Source: Glebionis coronaria
Taxonomy: Eukaryota; Streptophyta; Magnoliopsida; Asterales; Asteraceae
Direction: 5' to 3'
Assembly (NCBI GenBank): GCA_025667525.1
Contig: CM046878.1
Location: 516,902,274-516,966,273, forward strand
Length of the DNA stretch: 64,000 bases
The notes under the pieces are model-generated. The model was not told the DNA's origin, made no database searches, and was given only the letters and a program-made list of their open reading frames with translations. The position numbers and the translations under genes were made by a program. Shown here one piece after another: positions 20,439 through 31,147 of this stretch. Within the stretch, counting starts at the first letter, position 1; every line of letters starts with the position of its first letter.

Positions 20439-21219
20439 TATCCAAAGTTGTTAAAAAACGACAAATATGTTAAAGTTGTAATATAATGAAAAATAATTAT
20501 CACTAGTGTTAAAAATAATGAAATATTACTAGTAATAAATTAATAAAATATTATAAGTGATATCTTATAAACTTAATTATTGTGGTAATATCACATTGAT
20601 ATTTCATTAATTTATCAATAGTAATATATATTTCATTATTTTCACTAATAGAATTACACTATTGATAAATCAATACTTTATTATATTAATAGAATTTTAA
20701 TCATTTCGTCGTTTTTTATAACTTATGAACATTTTAGCAAAAATGACCATTTTGTGTTTTTTATTTAATTTTAAATTAATCTTCAATACTAAAATTAAAA
20801 AGCAAATAGAAAATAATAATTAGTCCTTTGATATGTAATAACAATCAAAGATGCAAAATAACGCATCTCAAATGTTATAATGCATTGACGTATTATTTTT
20901 CAATTTTAAGCAAGATTCCGAAAATTATTATTTGAAATATTTCATACTCGGCCTTGTTTACGAATTTCTAACTTTGTTATTAGAAGATTTGTTTCTAGAA
21001 AACCGAACTTTTTTTTTCATAAAAGGTAACATATCAAATACTATAATTATGAGATACTCCTATCAATTTTTCATAGTAACATGATATATTTGGTTTATTG
21101 TGAAATAAAATTTTATTCCTTTGATGGTAAAAGGTACTAATTATGTCACCTTCTCGTCTATTTTGTTTCCATAAAAATATAGAATTCTTAAACCATGTTG
21201 TAACTAGAATTGAGATTAA
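20439..21219. other. AT-rich repeat DNA that received the MULE
   Basis: There is no ORF. Imperfect inverted blocks are visible: GTTAAAAAACGAC near 20451 against GTCGTTTTTTATAACTT near 20708, with the MULE target in the outer arm. I read this as an old foldback element into which the MULE inserted. Confidence 0.4.
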
Positions 21220-21720
21220 TGTAAATCTACATTTTAAAATAAATCACATCAACCAATCATATACATTCAAAACATTTTTCCACATTTTTTTAAAATTAGA
21301 TATATAACAAACGGTTAATCGTCAAGTGACAAAAAATACACTATTAAAACGAGAATTAAATCATTTTTCCAACGAGGGACACATGTATGTATACTTTCGA
21401 TGATTTTTTTTTTCTAAGATAATAATATATGATTCATATCACGGATCGTATAGGATTTTCTAAAATCATACTACGTATATGATTAGTAATACGAATTATA
21501 TATGATTTTCTTAGAAAAAAATATTCGTCGAAAGTATATATGTATGTACCCCTTGATAAAAAGATGTTTTAAATTCCGTCACGATAGTATGTTTAATTTT
21601 GCGTAACGATTAACTGTTTGTGAGATATTTAATTTTAAAAAAAAAAACTTTTTTGTTAAATAAAAAAAATGAGTGATTGTAATTGGTTGATTGATTGTAT
21701 GCTAAAAGATTGGTTTATGT
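21220..21720. mobile_element. Foldback MITE in the promoter of the defensin-like gene
   Basis: The left arm (about 21237-21325: ATCAACCAATCAT, TTTTTTTAAAATTAGATAT, ACAAACGGTTAATCG) is the inverted counterpart of the right arm (about 21604-21715: CGATTAACTGTTTGTGAGAT, ATTTAATTTTAAAA, AATTGGTTGATTGAT). The middle is also self-complementary (TATACTTTCGATGA against TCGTCGAAAGTATA). It has no coding capacity. Its right edge is only about 45 bp from the TATA box at 21763. Confidence 0.65.
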
Positions 21721-21762
21721 GAACTTTTCCCGTGGTAACTAACGGTAGCTAGAAAGCTCATC

Positions 21763-21769
21763 TATAAAA
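21763..21769 (+). promoter_or_regulatory. TATA box of the defensin-like gene
   Basis: TATAAAA lies 49 bp upstream of the ATG at 21812, a normal distance for a plant gene with a short leader. Confidence 0.65.
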
Positions 21770-21811
21770 TTCATCCTCTTGTGTACGAGATTCACATATA
21801 CAAACTAAATC

Positions 21812-22139
21812 ATGGCATCCATGAAGCTATACCTTGCTCTTTTGCTCATATTCACAATTGCTGGTAACTTCTATACATTTTCTATGTTAGCTTACTATAA
21901 TTAGTGACTTAATCAGGCAAACGAAAAGTACTTTTCTAATCAACTTATAAACTGATATTCTTTTGTTCATATTTGTTTCAGGAACATGTATAATAAGTAC
22001 TGAAGCATGTGAAGATTTTACGAAGTTTCAAGAGTGCGTAGCCAAAACATGTGATTTCACATGTAGAGTTAGAAGAGGAATTTCGGCTAGGGGCATATGC
22101 ACTGGGAAACAAATTTGCAAATGTACTTACCCTTGTTAA
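21812..22139 (+). CDS. Defensin-like (DEFL) secreted cysteine-rich peptide, two exons
   Basis: Exon 1 (21812-21863) and exon 2 (21982-22139) flank a 118 bp GT-AG intron (21864-21981) that falls within a Gly codon at the end of the signal peptide, the usual place in plant defensin-like genes. The product has 69 residues: a signal sequence (MASMKLYLALLLIFTIAG), a short propiece, then a mature part of about 43 residues with eight Cys. Their spacing is C-x8-C-x4-C-x3-C-x11-C-x5-C-x-C-x3-C. The CxxxC and CxC pairs and the C-terminal Cys fit the cysteine-stabilised alpha-beta fold of plant defensins. The frame has no defects and a TATA box is present. Members of this family act outside the cell as antimicrobial or signalling peptides; which applies here cannot be told. 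A MITE lies upstream and a Helitron-like insertion starts 30 bp after the stop. Confidence 0.85.
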
Positions 22140-22169
22140 GATCTTTCGATATTTATAAAGAGGGTGTAA

Positions 22170-25100
22170 TCTATCTACTACTATCTATAAAGGAGCTATC
22201 TATATTGTTGAAAGTTGAAAAATTCAACAAAGCTTCTCATGTAAGTTATAAAAGCTCAACTGATGGAAACATATAAATAATAACGGCAACATTTAAAATC
22301 ACTTATGAATACTTCATTTTAATACGGGAAACATAGAAACAATTGTTGAATAATTCCATGCCTTCATTTTAATATGGGAAACAATTCAATGTTATCATTT
22401 TACTTTAGGAAACAATTCAATGCCTTAAAAAAACTTAAAACTCAAAATATTTATGGAATGTTCAGAATTTGAAAACTCATACATGGCTGGAAATGAATAT
22501 ACAAAACCGAAACTATTTTTTAAGAAATGTTTGGTATTTGAAAACTGATACACCGCTGGAAATTAATATGCACGTATGGAAATGATTTTCGGTTTAAAAC
22601 TAATATTGCAAGGTCTTTTTTTACATTGCCTATATAAACAACCTTAAGTTTAATTCATTTCATAACTCAAGCCGCATAGGAAAAAACACAAGTTTACAGT
22701 TGCGAGGCCAAGTTATTGCTTATCAGGAACGAAAAATACAAATGCAAACTGAAGAGCTTGCAACACAAAAGGCCAAGTTAGCAGTGCAGAAGGCAACGTA
22801 GCAAACACTGTAGTCGATGCTATGTAGGCTCATTACAACTCAATTTTTTTTATTAATTATGACTTACTTGGGGAGTTAATATTTAACGATAGAGAAAAGC
22901 AATGAACAATCATCATCAAGTATTGCTCCACAAAGTCATAAGATATTTTGATGTCCGTTCAACTCGAGTGGAACTGTTTTTGTCACTGAAAGCTCAAACA
23001 CTCTTGCAAGGGTATACTATTAAAAATTCTATTCGATTTGCATTAATCATGAGTTTACATTATACTTCTATCATAGTATCATGTTTGTTATAGTACTTTT
23101 TAATATTCCATTTATGTACGTTCCATCTTTAATGTATAACTAGGACTCTCTAAGGACCAAACACATTTCCTCAAATGTTTAAAAGCTCAAAGAGAATGAA
23201 GATACAAGATTAAAAGACTAATAAACTTTGATTATTGACAGAACTTTATAGGAAGGTTAATGCAAAGCTAGCTATTATTGCGATCTCTAAACTTGTGAAC
23301 TTGAAAAATAATTAGCTTACAACACTTCATTTTCCTTTGTATCCTACTCGAGATAAAATATTTGTCACATTATTTCGCTTTCTGCTTTCTGGTAAGTTGC
23401 ACCTCTCCTAACTCAAAAATATACCGAGAATGAAAATGTTAGAAAAACATATTGGATCTTAGTCTTCTTAAAAATTTCAGGTATGGAATGCTTGTAACCT
23501 AACAATGATGATCCGGAGCAACCCAATCACGAGATGGATGGGCATGAAAATGATGTTAATTATGTACAGTTTAGGTCCAATTTTTATGTATTTTCTTCCC
23601 ATTTTTTATTATCTTTCGTCAATATTGAGTATTTTTTTAGCATTATATATTGGATGCCTCAAAGGAAGAAAAGCTTCTGAAGTTTAAAAATACATAGTGC
23701 TTATCTATTTCCTTTAATTGCTATTACAGTTTTACATTACTTGATATCAAATACTCCAAATTCCATTATGACTTAATGTAAAAATGTTTAAACATGAGAG
23801 GTTTCGAGAAAAACATTATATGTGGTGGAACATTCTATGTCACTATCTTGACCATTGATAAGGGGGTGTATTTGATGCTCTTTCCACAAACGGAGACACC
23901 CATCTGGGATGTGAGATTTACTAATCAACTTTTTTTATCGATATGATATTCTTACCCTTAAGTCAGCTTGACATTCATAACTGATTGGTTAAGTTATTTC
24001 CTTTTTCAGGTGAGGACTTTGTCATAGGATCATAGTTAATCAAGAAGAACTTTGACCATACGATCATAGTTAATCAAGAAGAAGCACAAAAAGAAAGGAC
24101 ACAAGAGATCTTGGAGGCTTGAGGAGGGAAACATAACGTGCTAAAAGGGCATCGAGTAGCCAACATCAAGTTCGTCTTGATATTTAGATTTGTCTAAGCC
24201 ACAAAGAAACAATTACCAACCTTAGTACATGATACCTACAAATACACTCATGATGTTGTGCCATTGTGGTGATAGTGAGATGCATTTTCATCAAAATGAT
24301 ATGTAAGACTATATTTTTATTTCAGTTGGCTTTTATATGAGATGTTTTAACTGTATGAGTTGAAATTAATGTAAATTTTTTAGTAATTACAATCATTATT
24401 TTTTAATCAAAACTCATTTGTGTATGTTTAATCAAAATTGTATAAAGTTAAACATTTTAACTTTTCTTTCCCTTAGTTTGTCTCCGACTAAAAAGTTCTT
24501 TCAATGATCTTATAAATTAAAACTGAAATACAAATAAAGTCTACTTATAAAAAAAAAATACAAAAAAGTCAAATGTAAGTATTAATAAATTTTTAGAAAT
24601 ACATTTATAATCAGATGAAATCTTGAATTAGAGAACTTAGAATACTTTCTTTATTTTTATATTTATTTTCTTGGCATTAGAATTATTTAAATTAACGATC
24701 TTATAAAGAGCCCTACATGTAATTCTTGAATAACCATAATAATATCAATATGTTATACTCACCTAATATTTATTTTTATCTTTACTATCTTTATTTCTTT
24801 ATTATCTTGTAAAGGATGTGTAAGACAAGTTAAGAGCAAAGGGAATCTTCGTGTCATATGTGTCGTGTCATAACCAAAAAGTAGTGTCACGTCAACAAAA
24901 TGGGTTATGACACCAGAAATGCTATGTCACCAGTTTTCAGTGGTATTGGTGAGTCATAACATTTATGGAGTCATAGGGAGTATTTTTGTTGTCATATATA
25001 TCCATTAGATTCCCAAAAAAATCGTTTGCCGTGGTTTGATAGTCATAGCGCCAACCCACGATATAATGTGTCGTTCGTTTTTCTCGTGCCATAGTATCGC

Positions 25101-25586
25101 GCCAGGCCAAAACGCAAAAAATCTGTTTGCTCTAAGATCAACAGACATATCAAATGATGGGATGCAAAACCGAATTATACAAACAGTTGTCAAACACAAA
25201 CATAAACTAAGATGTTGTTGAACCGATAAAAACTAAATATAAAGCATCAATAATTTGTTTGGCAGTCACTATGAGCACCCGCACCCGCAACAATATCTAA
25301 CTAAAAGTAAATAAAGAGATCGCGCACAAATGCATTTTTAATCAACCATACATCACACAAAAAAAACCCAATGCAAATATAATGGCAAATGGATTTTGTC
25401 AAAAATTATACACCGTAGTCACTAGGCGTGGTACTCGGTTATTAAATATAAAATAGTTTTTGCCCTTACATTTGATATTTTCACGTTATATTTTGAACGT
25501 TACATGATTCACTTACTACAATATCTCATATCGTTAATTATCTCTCACTAGACAATTTCCGCCGCTATGCGCGGGTATTCGTCTAG
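22170..25586 (+). mobile_element. Candidate non-autonomous Helitron, about 3.4 kb
   Basis: The left end reads A|TCTATCTACTACTATCTAT, very like plant Helitron 5' ends. The right end has a GC-rich imperfect hairpin (CCGCCGC TAT GCGCGGG) followed after a few bases by CTAG|T. Helitrons insert between A and T with no duplication, and the outer bases here are A and T. No Rep/helicase is present. Inside are short coding-like fragments (AYQERKIQMQTEELATQKAK at about 22712-22770; DDPEQPNHEMDGHENDVNY at about 23508) that may be captured exons, plus a Tourist MITE. The boundary calls rest on motif form only. Confidence 0.6.
24834..25132. mobile_element. Tourist-like (PIF/Harbinger) MITE, 299 bp
   Basis: The termini are GAGCAAA...TTTGCTC, flanked on both sides by TAA (24831-24833 and 25133-25135), the 3 bp target duplication typical of PIF/Harbinger elements. 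It is non-coding and contains repeated GTCATA and GTGTCATA words. It would need a Harbinger transposase supplied from elsewhere. Confidence 0.75.
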
Positions 25587-25602
25587 TATTCCATAATGCT
25601 TG

Positions 25603-25608
25603 AATAAA
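25603..25608 (+). promoter_or_regulatory. Poly(A) signal probably belonging to the defensin-like gene
   Basis: AATAAA lies 17 bp after the Helitron 3' end. With the Helitron removed it would be about 47 bp after the stop codon at 22139, a normal plant distance. This is an inference from the restored layout. Confidence 0.4.
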
Positions 25609-26040
25609 TAGTTTTGTGGGAAGATATCTCAGCATCTTTTAATTTATTATAATTTTTATGAATACATTCATTTGTTTTTATATGATCTTATGGTCAAGAT
25701 CAAACACATCTTCCACCAAACTCATCATCATCTTCACACAAGAAAAAGATCCAGATCAAGTTTCATTTTTTGGTGACCAGTCCACTTTTTCGACGACCAC
25801 CACAATCAACCCCCGTTTTCCAGCGACCATCACAACTAACCACTCGTTTTTCAGCGATCTCCACAACAATCCACCCATATCCGTCAAGATCCACAACAAA
25901 TCCACCATTTTCCGGCGAGATCCACAAGGATCCACCATTTTCCGACGTGTTCCACAACAAACCCAGTTCTCCGGTGACTTCCACAACAAATCCATCATTT
26001 TTCGGCGACTTTCACAAAAAAACTTACTTTTCCGGTGACC

Positions 26041-26222
26041 TCATATGTCACTTATATATGAGTCACTATAACTCATATATGAGTCATCATGACTCTTATA
26101 TGAGTCACCGTGACTCATATATGAGTCATCAAGATGACTTATATATGAGTCACGGTGACTCATATATGAGTCACCGTGACTCATATACGAGTCACCATGA
26201 CTCATATTTAAGTCACCACGAT
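26041..26222. repeat. Palindromic tandem array of TGAGTCA/TGACTCA sites
   Basis: Units of 18-21 bp, each centred on ACTCATATATGAGT (a perfect 14 bp palindrome), follow one another. I count ten exact TGAGTCA or TGACTCA heptamers in about 180 bp. That heptamer is the GCN4/AP-1 type site bound by basic leucine-zipper proteins, in plants known from the GCN4 motif of seed-protein promoters. Confidence 0.85.
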
Positions 26223-26734
26223 TTTGTTACAAAGTTATTGCCTGTACTACAAACAACTATATTTGCATTGGCATCTACATTTTTAATAACATCGACATCG
26301 GAAACTACATTTTCAGTAACATCGGCATCAACTTTTACATTTTTAGATTTCACCGAAAGATGCTTGTTTGTTGTTGAGGTCACAGGAAGATGGTGGCTTG
26401 TTGTGGAGGTCGTCGAAAGATGGTGGTTTGTTAAGGAGGTCGCTGGAAGATGGTGGGTCATTGTGGAAGTCGCCGAAAAAGGGTAGTTTGTTGTGGAGGT
26501 CGTCGGATAAGGGTGAGTTTGTTGTGGAGGTCGCCGGAAAAGTAGGTTTGTTGTGGATCTCGCCGGAAAAATAGTGGATTTGTTGGAAAAGTCGTCGGAG
26601 AAATGTGTTTGTTGTGAAACTCGCCTGAAAATGGTGGATCCTTATGGATCTCGCCAGAAATGGGTGGTTTTGTTGTGGTTGATCGGATCGGGATATATGA
26701 TGGTTATTTGGATCGGAACATATGGCGGTTAACC

Positions 26735-26737
<3 letters not shown>

Positions 26738-26792
<55 letters not shown>

Positions 26793-26803
26793 TGCGTGCG
26801 TGC

Positions 26804-26846
<43 letters not shown>
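26738..26846 (+). repeat. (GT)n and (AG)n compound microsatellite
   Basis: An alternating GT run with a short GCGT interruption (26738-26820) passes directly into an AG run (26821-26846). Confidence 0.95.
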
Positions 26847-27072
26847 GTGTTGGTGGTGGTTGAGGAAGATAAAGAAATAACGGTTGTAAGAGGATGAGGG
26901 AGGGTTTTGTTTTTTTTCTTTTTATTTTGGACCATAAGATGAAAATAAATCCAATTGTGTTGATGAGTTCATAAGGACTTCGATAAATTAAAGGACTAGA
27001 TTGAACTTTTGGCGTCGAGGGCTCGACGCATGAGAAATCGCCTAAGGTATATGAAAATAGGGATGGAGCTAA

Positions 27073-27093
27073 GGGGGGGGGGGGGGGGGGGGG
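27073..27093 (+). repeat. Homopolymer of 21 G
   Basis: Twenty-one consecutive G residues are followed by TTCCCGCGGG. Such a run is prone to slippage and to four-stranded structure; its exact length in the assembly is unreliable. Confidence 0.9.
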
Positions 27094-28122
27094 TTCCCGC
27101 GGGTGCCCGTGACCCCTATGAATTTTTTTTGTGTAGTGTTAATTTGTGAAGAAAACATCGATTTTTTCTAAATACATCTTAAATACACCCAGTCAATCGA
27201 AACGTGTTTCTACCCTTCGTTTCAATTCACTTTTTATATATGTTATATTACAGTTAAAAAAAATTGTGCACCCGATCATATTTCGTCCTGGCTTCGTCCA
27301 TGTAATGAAAAGTTTGTCAACTTTATAATGTCGAATTTTGCTCATTGTATTAATTGTGGTACTTTTTGATACTTTTTTTGGGAAAATGAGACGTTTTTTC
27401 TCATCTATTATTATTAATAGGTTTAATGATCACATGTAAAACATTAGATGAGTTCCAATAGTCGTATGTAAAATACCAAATTGGTCACTCGACATATCTT
27501 TTATATTTAATGTTTTTCTTGACTTCTAAACAAGTATTATTTTTTTATTTTTTTATGTTTTTGTATGCTTTTTGTCTGTTTTAACCTAAGTCCGTTTAAC
27601 CCTCGTCCGTTTAAGTCGCATTCGTTTAACCCGCACCCGTTTAACCCCTCGTTCGCTTAGCCTGTCACCTGTTTTGATGTTTGTTCCCGCTCGACCCACC
27701 CATTTTACCACCTCAACCAAAATAATTCAGTTTTTTTTAACGAAATCAAAATAACACTATAACTAGTCTTGTTCTCGTAAGTTTCAATGGCCATGTTCCA
27801 AAATTACAATCAGGCCCCTAACCCCTTTATTGGTGATGTATGTGAAAGAACTTCACTAATAATACCCATAAATGATTTTTCTGAAAAAAAACAAACATTA
27901 TTACAAATTGAACTTTTCTAATGAATGCCCATCAAGTAGTGTCTAGTATGCAATTAATAAATATAAACTTGTCTTATTATCAACAAAATGTATTAAATGC
28001 ATTTTATTTTATTAAAAGCCATGTTTAAATATTGTAATTTGTGACTGTATTTAATGTATATTTAATAAATTTAAATATCATTGTAATTAGGAAATTTTTT
28101 GTTTATTACTTATATACAAGGA
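27094..28122. other. Non-coding stretch with short CGTTTAACCC repeats
   Basis: No gene is visible. At 27584-27660 a word like GTCCGTTTAACCCTC is repeated about five times in degenerate form. The rest is AT-rich. Confidence 0.5.
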
Positions 28123-28145
28123 TTAGTACTCGGGCTTCGCCGCGG
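28123..28145 (-). mobile_element. Possible Helitron 3' terminus on the minus strand
   Basis: On the minus strand the bases read CACCGCGGCGAAGCCCGAG then TACTAA|T, that is a GC-rich hairpin-forming block a few bases before CTAA followed by T, the CTRR end expected of Helitrons. The matching 5' end to the right was not found with confidence; TCTATTATAGAGGGG on the minus strand near 42823 is a weak candidate because it is not preceded by A. Confidence 0.35.
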
Positions 28146-29747
28146 TGTTTTGTTTTCGATGTTTGTAAGGGCATGTATTTTTGTCACAGTTCTTAATGTG
28201 AGCTGTGCGGTTGTAGTTCCATGTGTAACTTTAGCCTTGAAGTTGTACATGAGCTCCTACGAGCGAACTTTACTTAAATACTTGGGCAAATCTCACAAAA
28301 CATTGCTGCAGCTTTCTTTTGAAAATGGGAATGGGAGATCTTGATCATCTTCCTGAACAGTAACAAAATAAGGTACAAATTATTGTGAAGTTTGCATAGG
28401 TATGGATATATTGAATAGACGTATATTTACCTCTTGTGGAATGAAAATAAGCTATGAGCTAACCAAGGAGCAAAATAAAAATCGTATTTGCAAGTATCTA
28501 ACCTACGGGTACGGCATATCAATCGAACTCTTGCAATGTACAATAATTCTTATATACGTATGGGTCTTCTATTTAAATAGGGCGAGCGATATATAGTTCA
28601 TTCATGTTTGTTATTTTATAAACGCAACTGTAAAACAAAGCTAATTACTTATTTAAATAAATGAAACGTGGTTGTCCTGAATTTTGTTACAAAGTTTTTA
28701 TAGAAACCACAAAACTCACCGATGAAACAATAAAAGAAGAGTATTTACCTTGATTTTGCACACGTCTTGATTTGTAAATTTCAATTCCACTTATCATGTT
28801 ATGGGGCAACACAGTTGAGTGGAACAAAAGTGTCTTCCAATGTGGCCGTCGAAAAGTATACTCTGTTGGACTTGGGAGGTGCAGTCCTCACGCTTGGAAC
28901 GTATATTCTGATGGAAAAAACAATTCCATACTGCTTCCTGTTTCAAAACCTCATAATGGCAACCTGCAACCTAGTGAAAAAGAAAGTGGTCTAGCAAGTG
29001 CAGATACAGGTATTGATATTCATCACTCTTAAATAAACACGTCTACTTTCATGATATAAATGAGAAAACTCGCACACATTACAGACAATGTAGTAGAAAC
29101 ATAAGAATTAGGCTGCATAAAATGGGAAAAAGGTATTACCAGTGGCACCAAGATGGAGTCCCGTGTTGACCAGACTTTCCACGGCCTTCTATCAAGTTCA
29201 CGCCGTCTGATTTCTTGTCCACACAATAGTTATCTACACGACATTTAAACATAAAGTTTATTTGTGTGCATAACCTATGCAATATCAAACATCAAATTCA
29301 TATCGAAACACCATCTAACAAACCAACAAAACCGATAATAACACACATATACCAAGAGAATGCTTATGTAATTTTTTTGCTTATTTGTTAATTTTTTTAT
29401 GTCATTTTTAGGTTGGAATCAAGTTCCAAATTGCTCGTATGTATGGAAATGCACTTCTTTAATACAATGTTCATGATTTGTTAGTAAATGCCATATCCAT
29501 CTTGTTAAGGAGCTAATAGTAACATACGTAACCATAATTCAAGACTTTATGCAAAGATACCATTATTACAAAACGACACTATTTTTTTTATTGCGACATT
29601 CACAGAAACTGATAAGCATTACCTCAAGCTTGCAGAACTGTAACTCAAGTAAGTCGTCGTGCCAAGGTTTGTACAATCTCGGGATATGTGAGTGTAGCGT
29701 ACACATGCTCCTATCATCCTCGTTACACACCCGTGACCACTGCGACA

Positions 29748-29900
29748 CGCATCAGCAGGTCTGTATCAACACCGTGCATCAGCAGGTCTGTATCAACCCA
29801 TCAAAGATTTACAAACTCATTGTTGTTGAATATGAAAACAGACCTGATGATACAAACTCATTGGTTGATACACCGTGCATCAGCAGGTCTGTATCAACTC
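29748..29900 (+). repeat. Three copies of GCATCAGCAGGTCTGTATCA
   Basis: The 22 bp word GCATCAGCAGGTCTGTATCA plus AC occurs at about 29748, 29777 and 29877, with a partial inverted copy (AGACCTGATGATACA) near 29841. Confidence 0.8.
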
Positions 29901-31147
29901 AACTACTGCCGCAAACTCAAAATAAACCTTTGACGAATCATATACCTTATTTTCACCAAAAACTCAAAATAAACCAAGAAAGAAAAAGAGACACCTAACA
30001 AAACATTTTTCGGCCTAGCTATCATAAGTCGATTTCTTTCAGCTTCATTTCTTATTTATGATCGTAATATACCACTACAGACTAAAATCATCATAACCCA
30101 CAACACTACCATTTCCACAATACGCTTAAACTTCGTGACGAACTAAACCATAACACAACATACTAAAATCATCAAACCTATCTCAGTTTCACCATTTTTC
30201 GCACAATTAACATAGGCAACACATTTCCTCATACTGTGATCTTATTTTCAGCTGCTTATTTTTCAATAGTTCCTTTTTTCGTTGCGTTTTCCATGTTAGC
30301 AAAATTCAGTCCCTAAACTTTGCCTTCATGTTTAAGTCTCCGCAATACTTTTGCGGTACATAATGACAAATGTTACAGGCTTAGTGCAGAAGCAGAAGGC
30401 ACTTGCCTTTACTACCTTTATACTTTTATTTCTTACTTGGTGCGCAATCTAGCTGCGTCATTTCACTATCAATATATGCTGCTCTGTTTTATGCTATATA
30501 CACATTATCCGGTCGATGACTACTCTAAAGTTAAGCATATACTCCCTTAAGCAATCACAAACATTGACTTTTAGGTGGTGTTTGGGCTGGCTTATTCTAT
30601 GTGCTTCTCTGCTTGTATGATCGTTTCAAGTTAAGTAGTCACATAGCTCATTGCTTAAAAGTGCCCATTTGGCAGTATCTACTGGAGGTCATCAAGTTTA
30701 TAAATTCATAAGCTTAAGTAGATTGCTAGTTTGGATTTTCATTTTCACGCAAATGGGCAATGAAACTAATATTAGATATGAAAAACCAATTGAGACTTTG
30801 GAAAACGCTTACTGTTAAACCGATTTTTGGTGTAATGTCGTGCAAGTTCAGCTTCCAAGCTTCTTCTTCGAGTGCGCTGCAGCAGGGCCTCTTCCTCGCC
30901 TTAAGTCACATCCATCCTCTTTCCTCCACAATGTCATGTATGCCCCCTCTTAAAAAAATGCTTGCACCACAGCCTGTAATTCATCATCATACATTGAATC
31001 GATGATCATATTAAGTCTTTTTTCTATAAATTTAAATAATTTAACTGTGAAATTAAACGCGCACAACGCAAGAACCTACATACCTGTAAAAGTGCAGCAA
31101 CGTAAAAAATCATCTCGGTTTTATTGTAGCTCAGATAAGGTAACATC

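Larger units (their letters stand above)
25640..26985. mobile_element. Large foldback element with tandem-repeat arms
   Basis: The outer inverted blocks are GATCTTATGGTC (25684 region) and GGACCATAAGATG (26929 region). Inside, the left arm (about 25770-26040) is some nine units of 30-33 bp built on TTTTCCGGCGA-x-TCCACAACAAATCCA, and the right arm (about 26350-26690) is the same unit in inverted orientation (GGAGGTCGCCGGAAAA, TTTGTTGTGGA). Long open frames across the arms are products of the repeat and not genes. The loop holds the TGAGTCA array and about 130 bp of unrelated sequence. The right arm is interrupted on its outer side by the microsatellites at 26738-26846. Confidence 0.7.

Noticed and set aside
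25658..26574. Long open frames with repeated Ser/Thr/Pro or Met-Ser-His-Arg-Asp-Ser units, both strands
   Set aside because: They follow the tandem repeat period of the foldback element; open frames on both strands come from repeat length and composition, with no homology or promoter.
26729..26935. His-Thr repeat ORF on the minus strand
   Set aside because: It is a translation of the (GT)n/(AG)n microsatellite.
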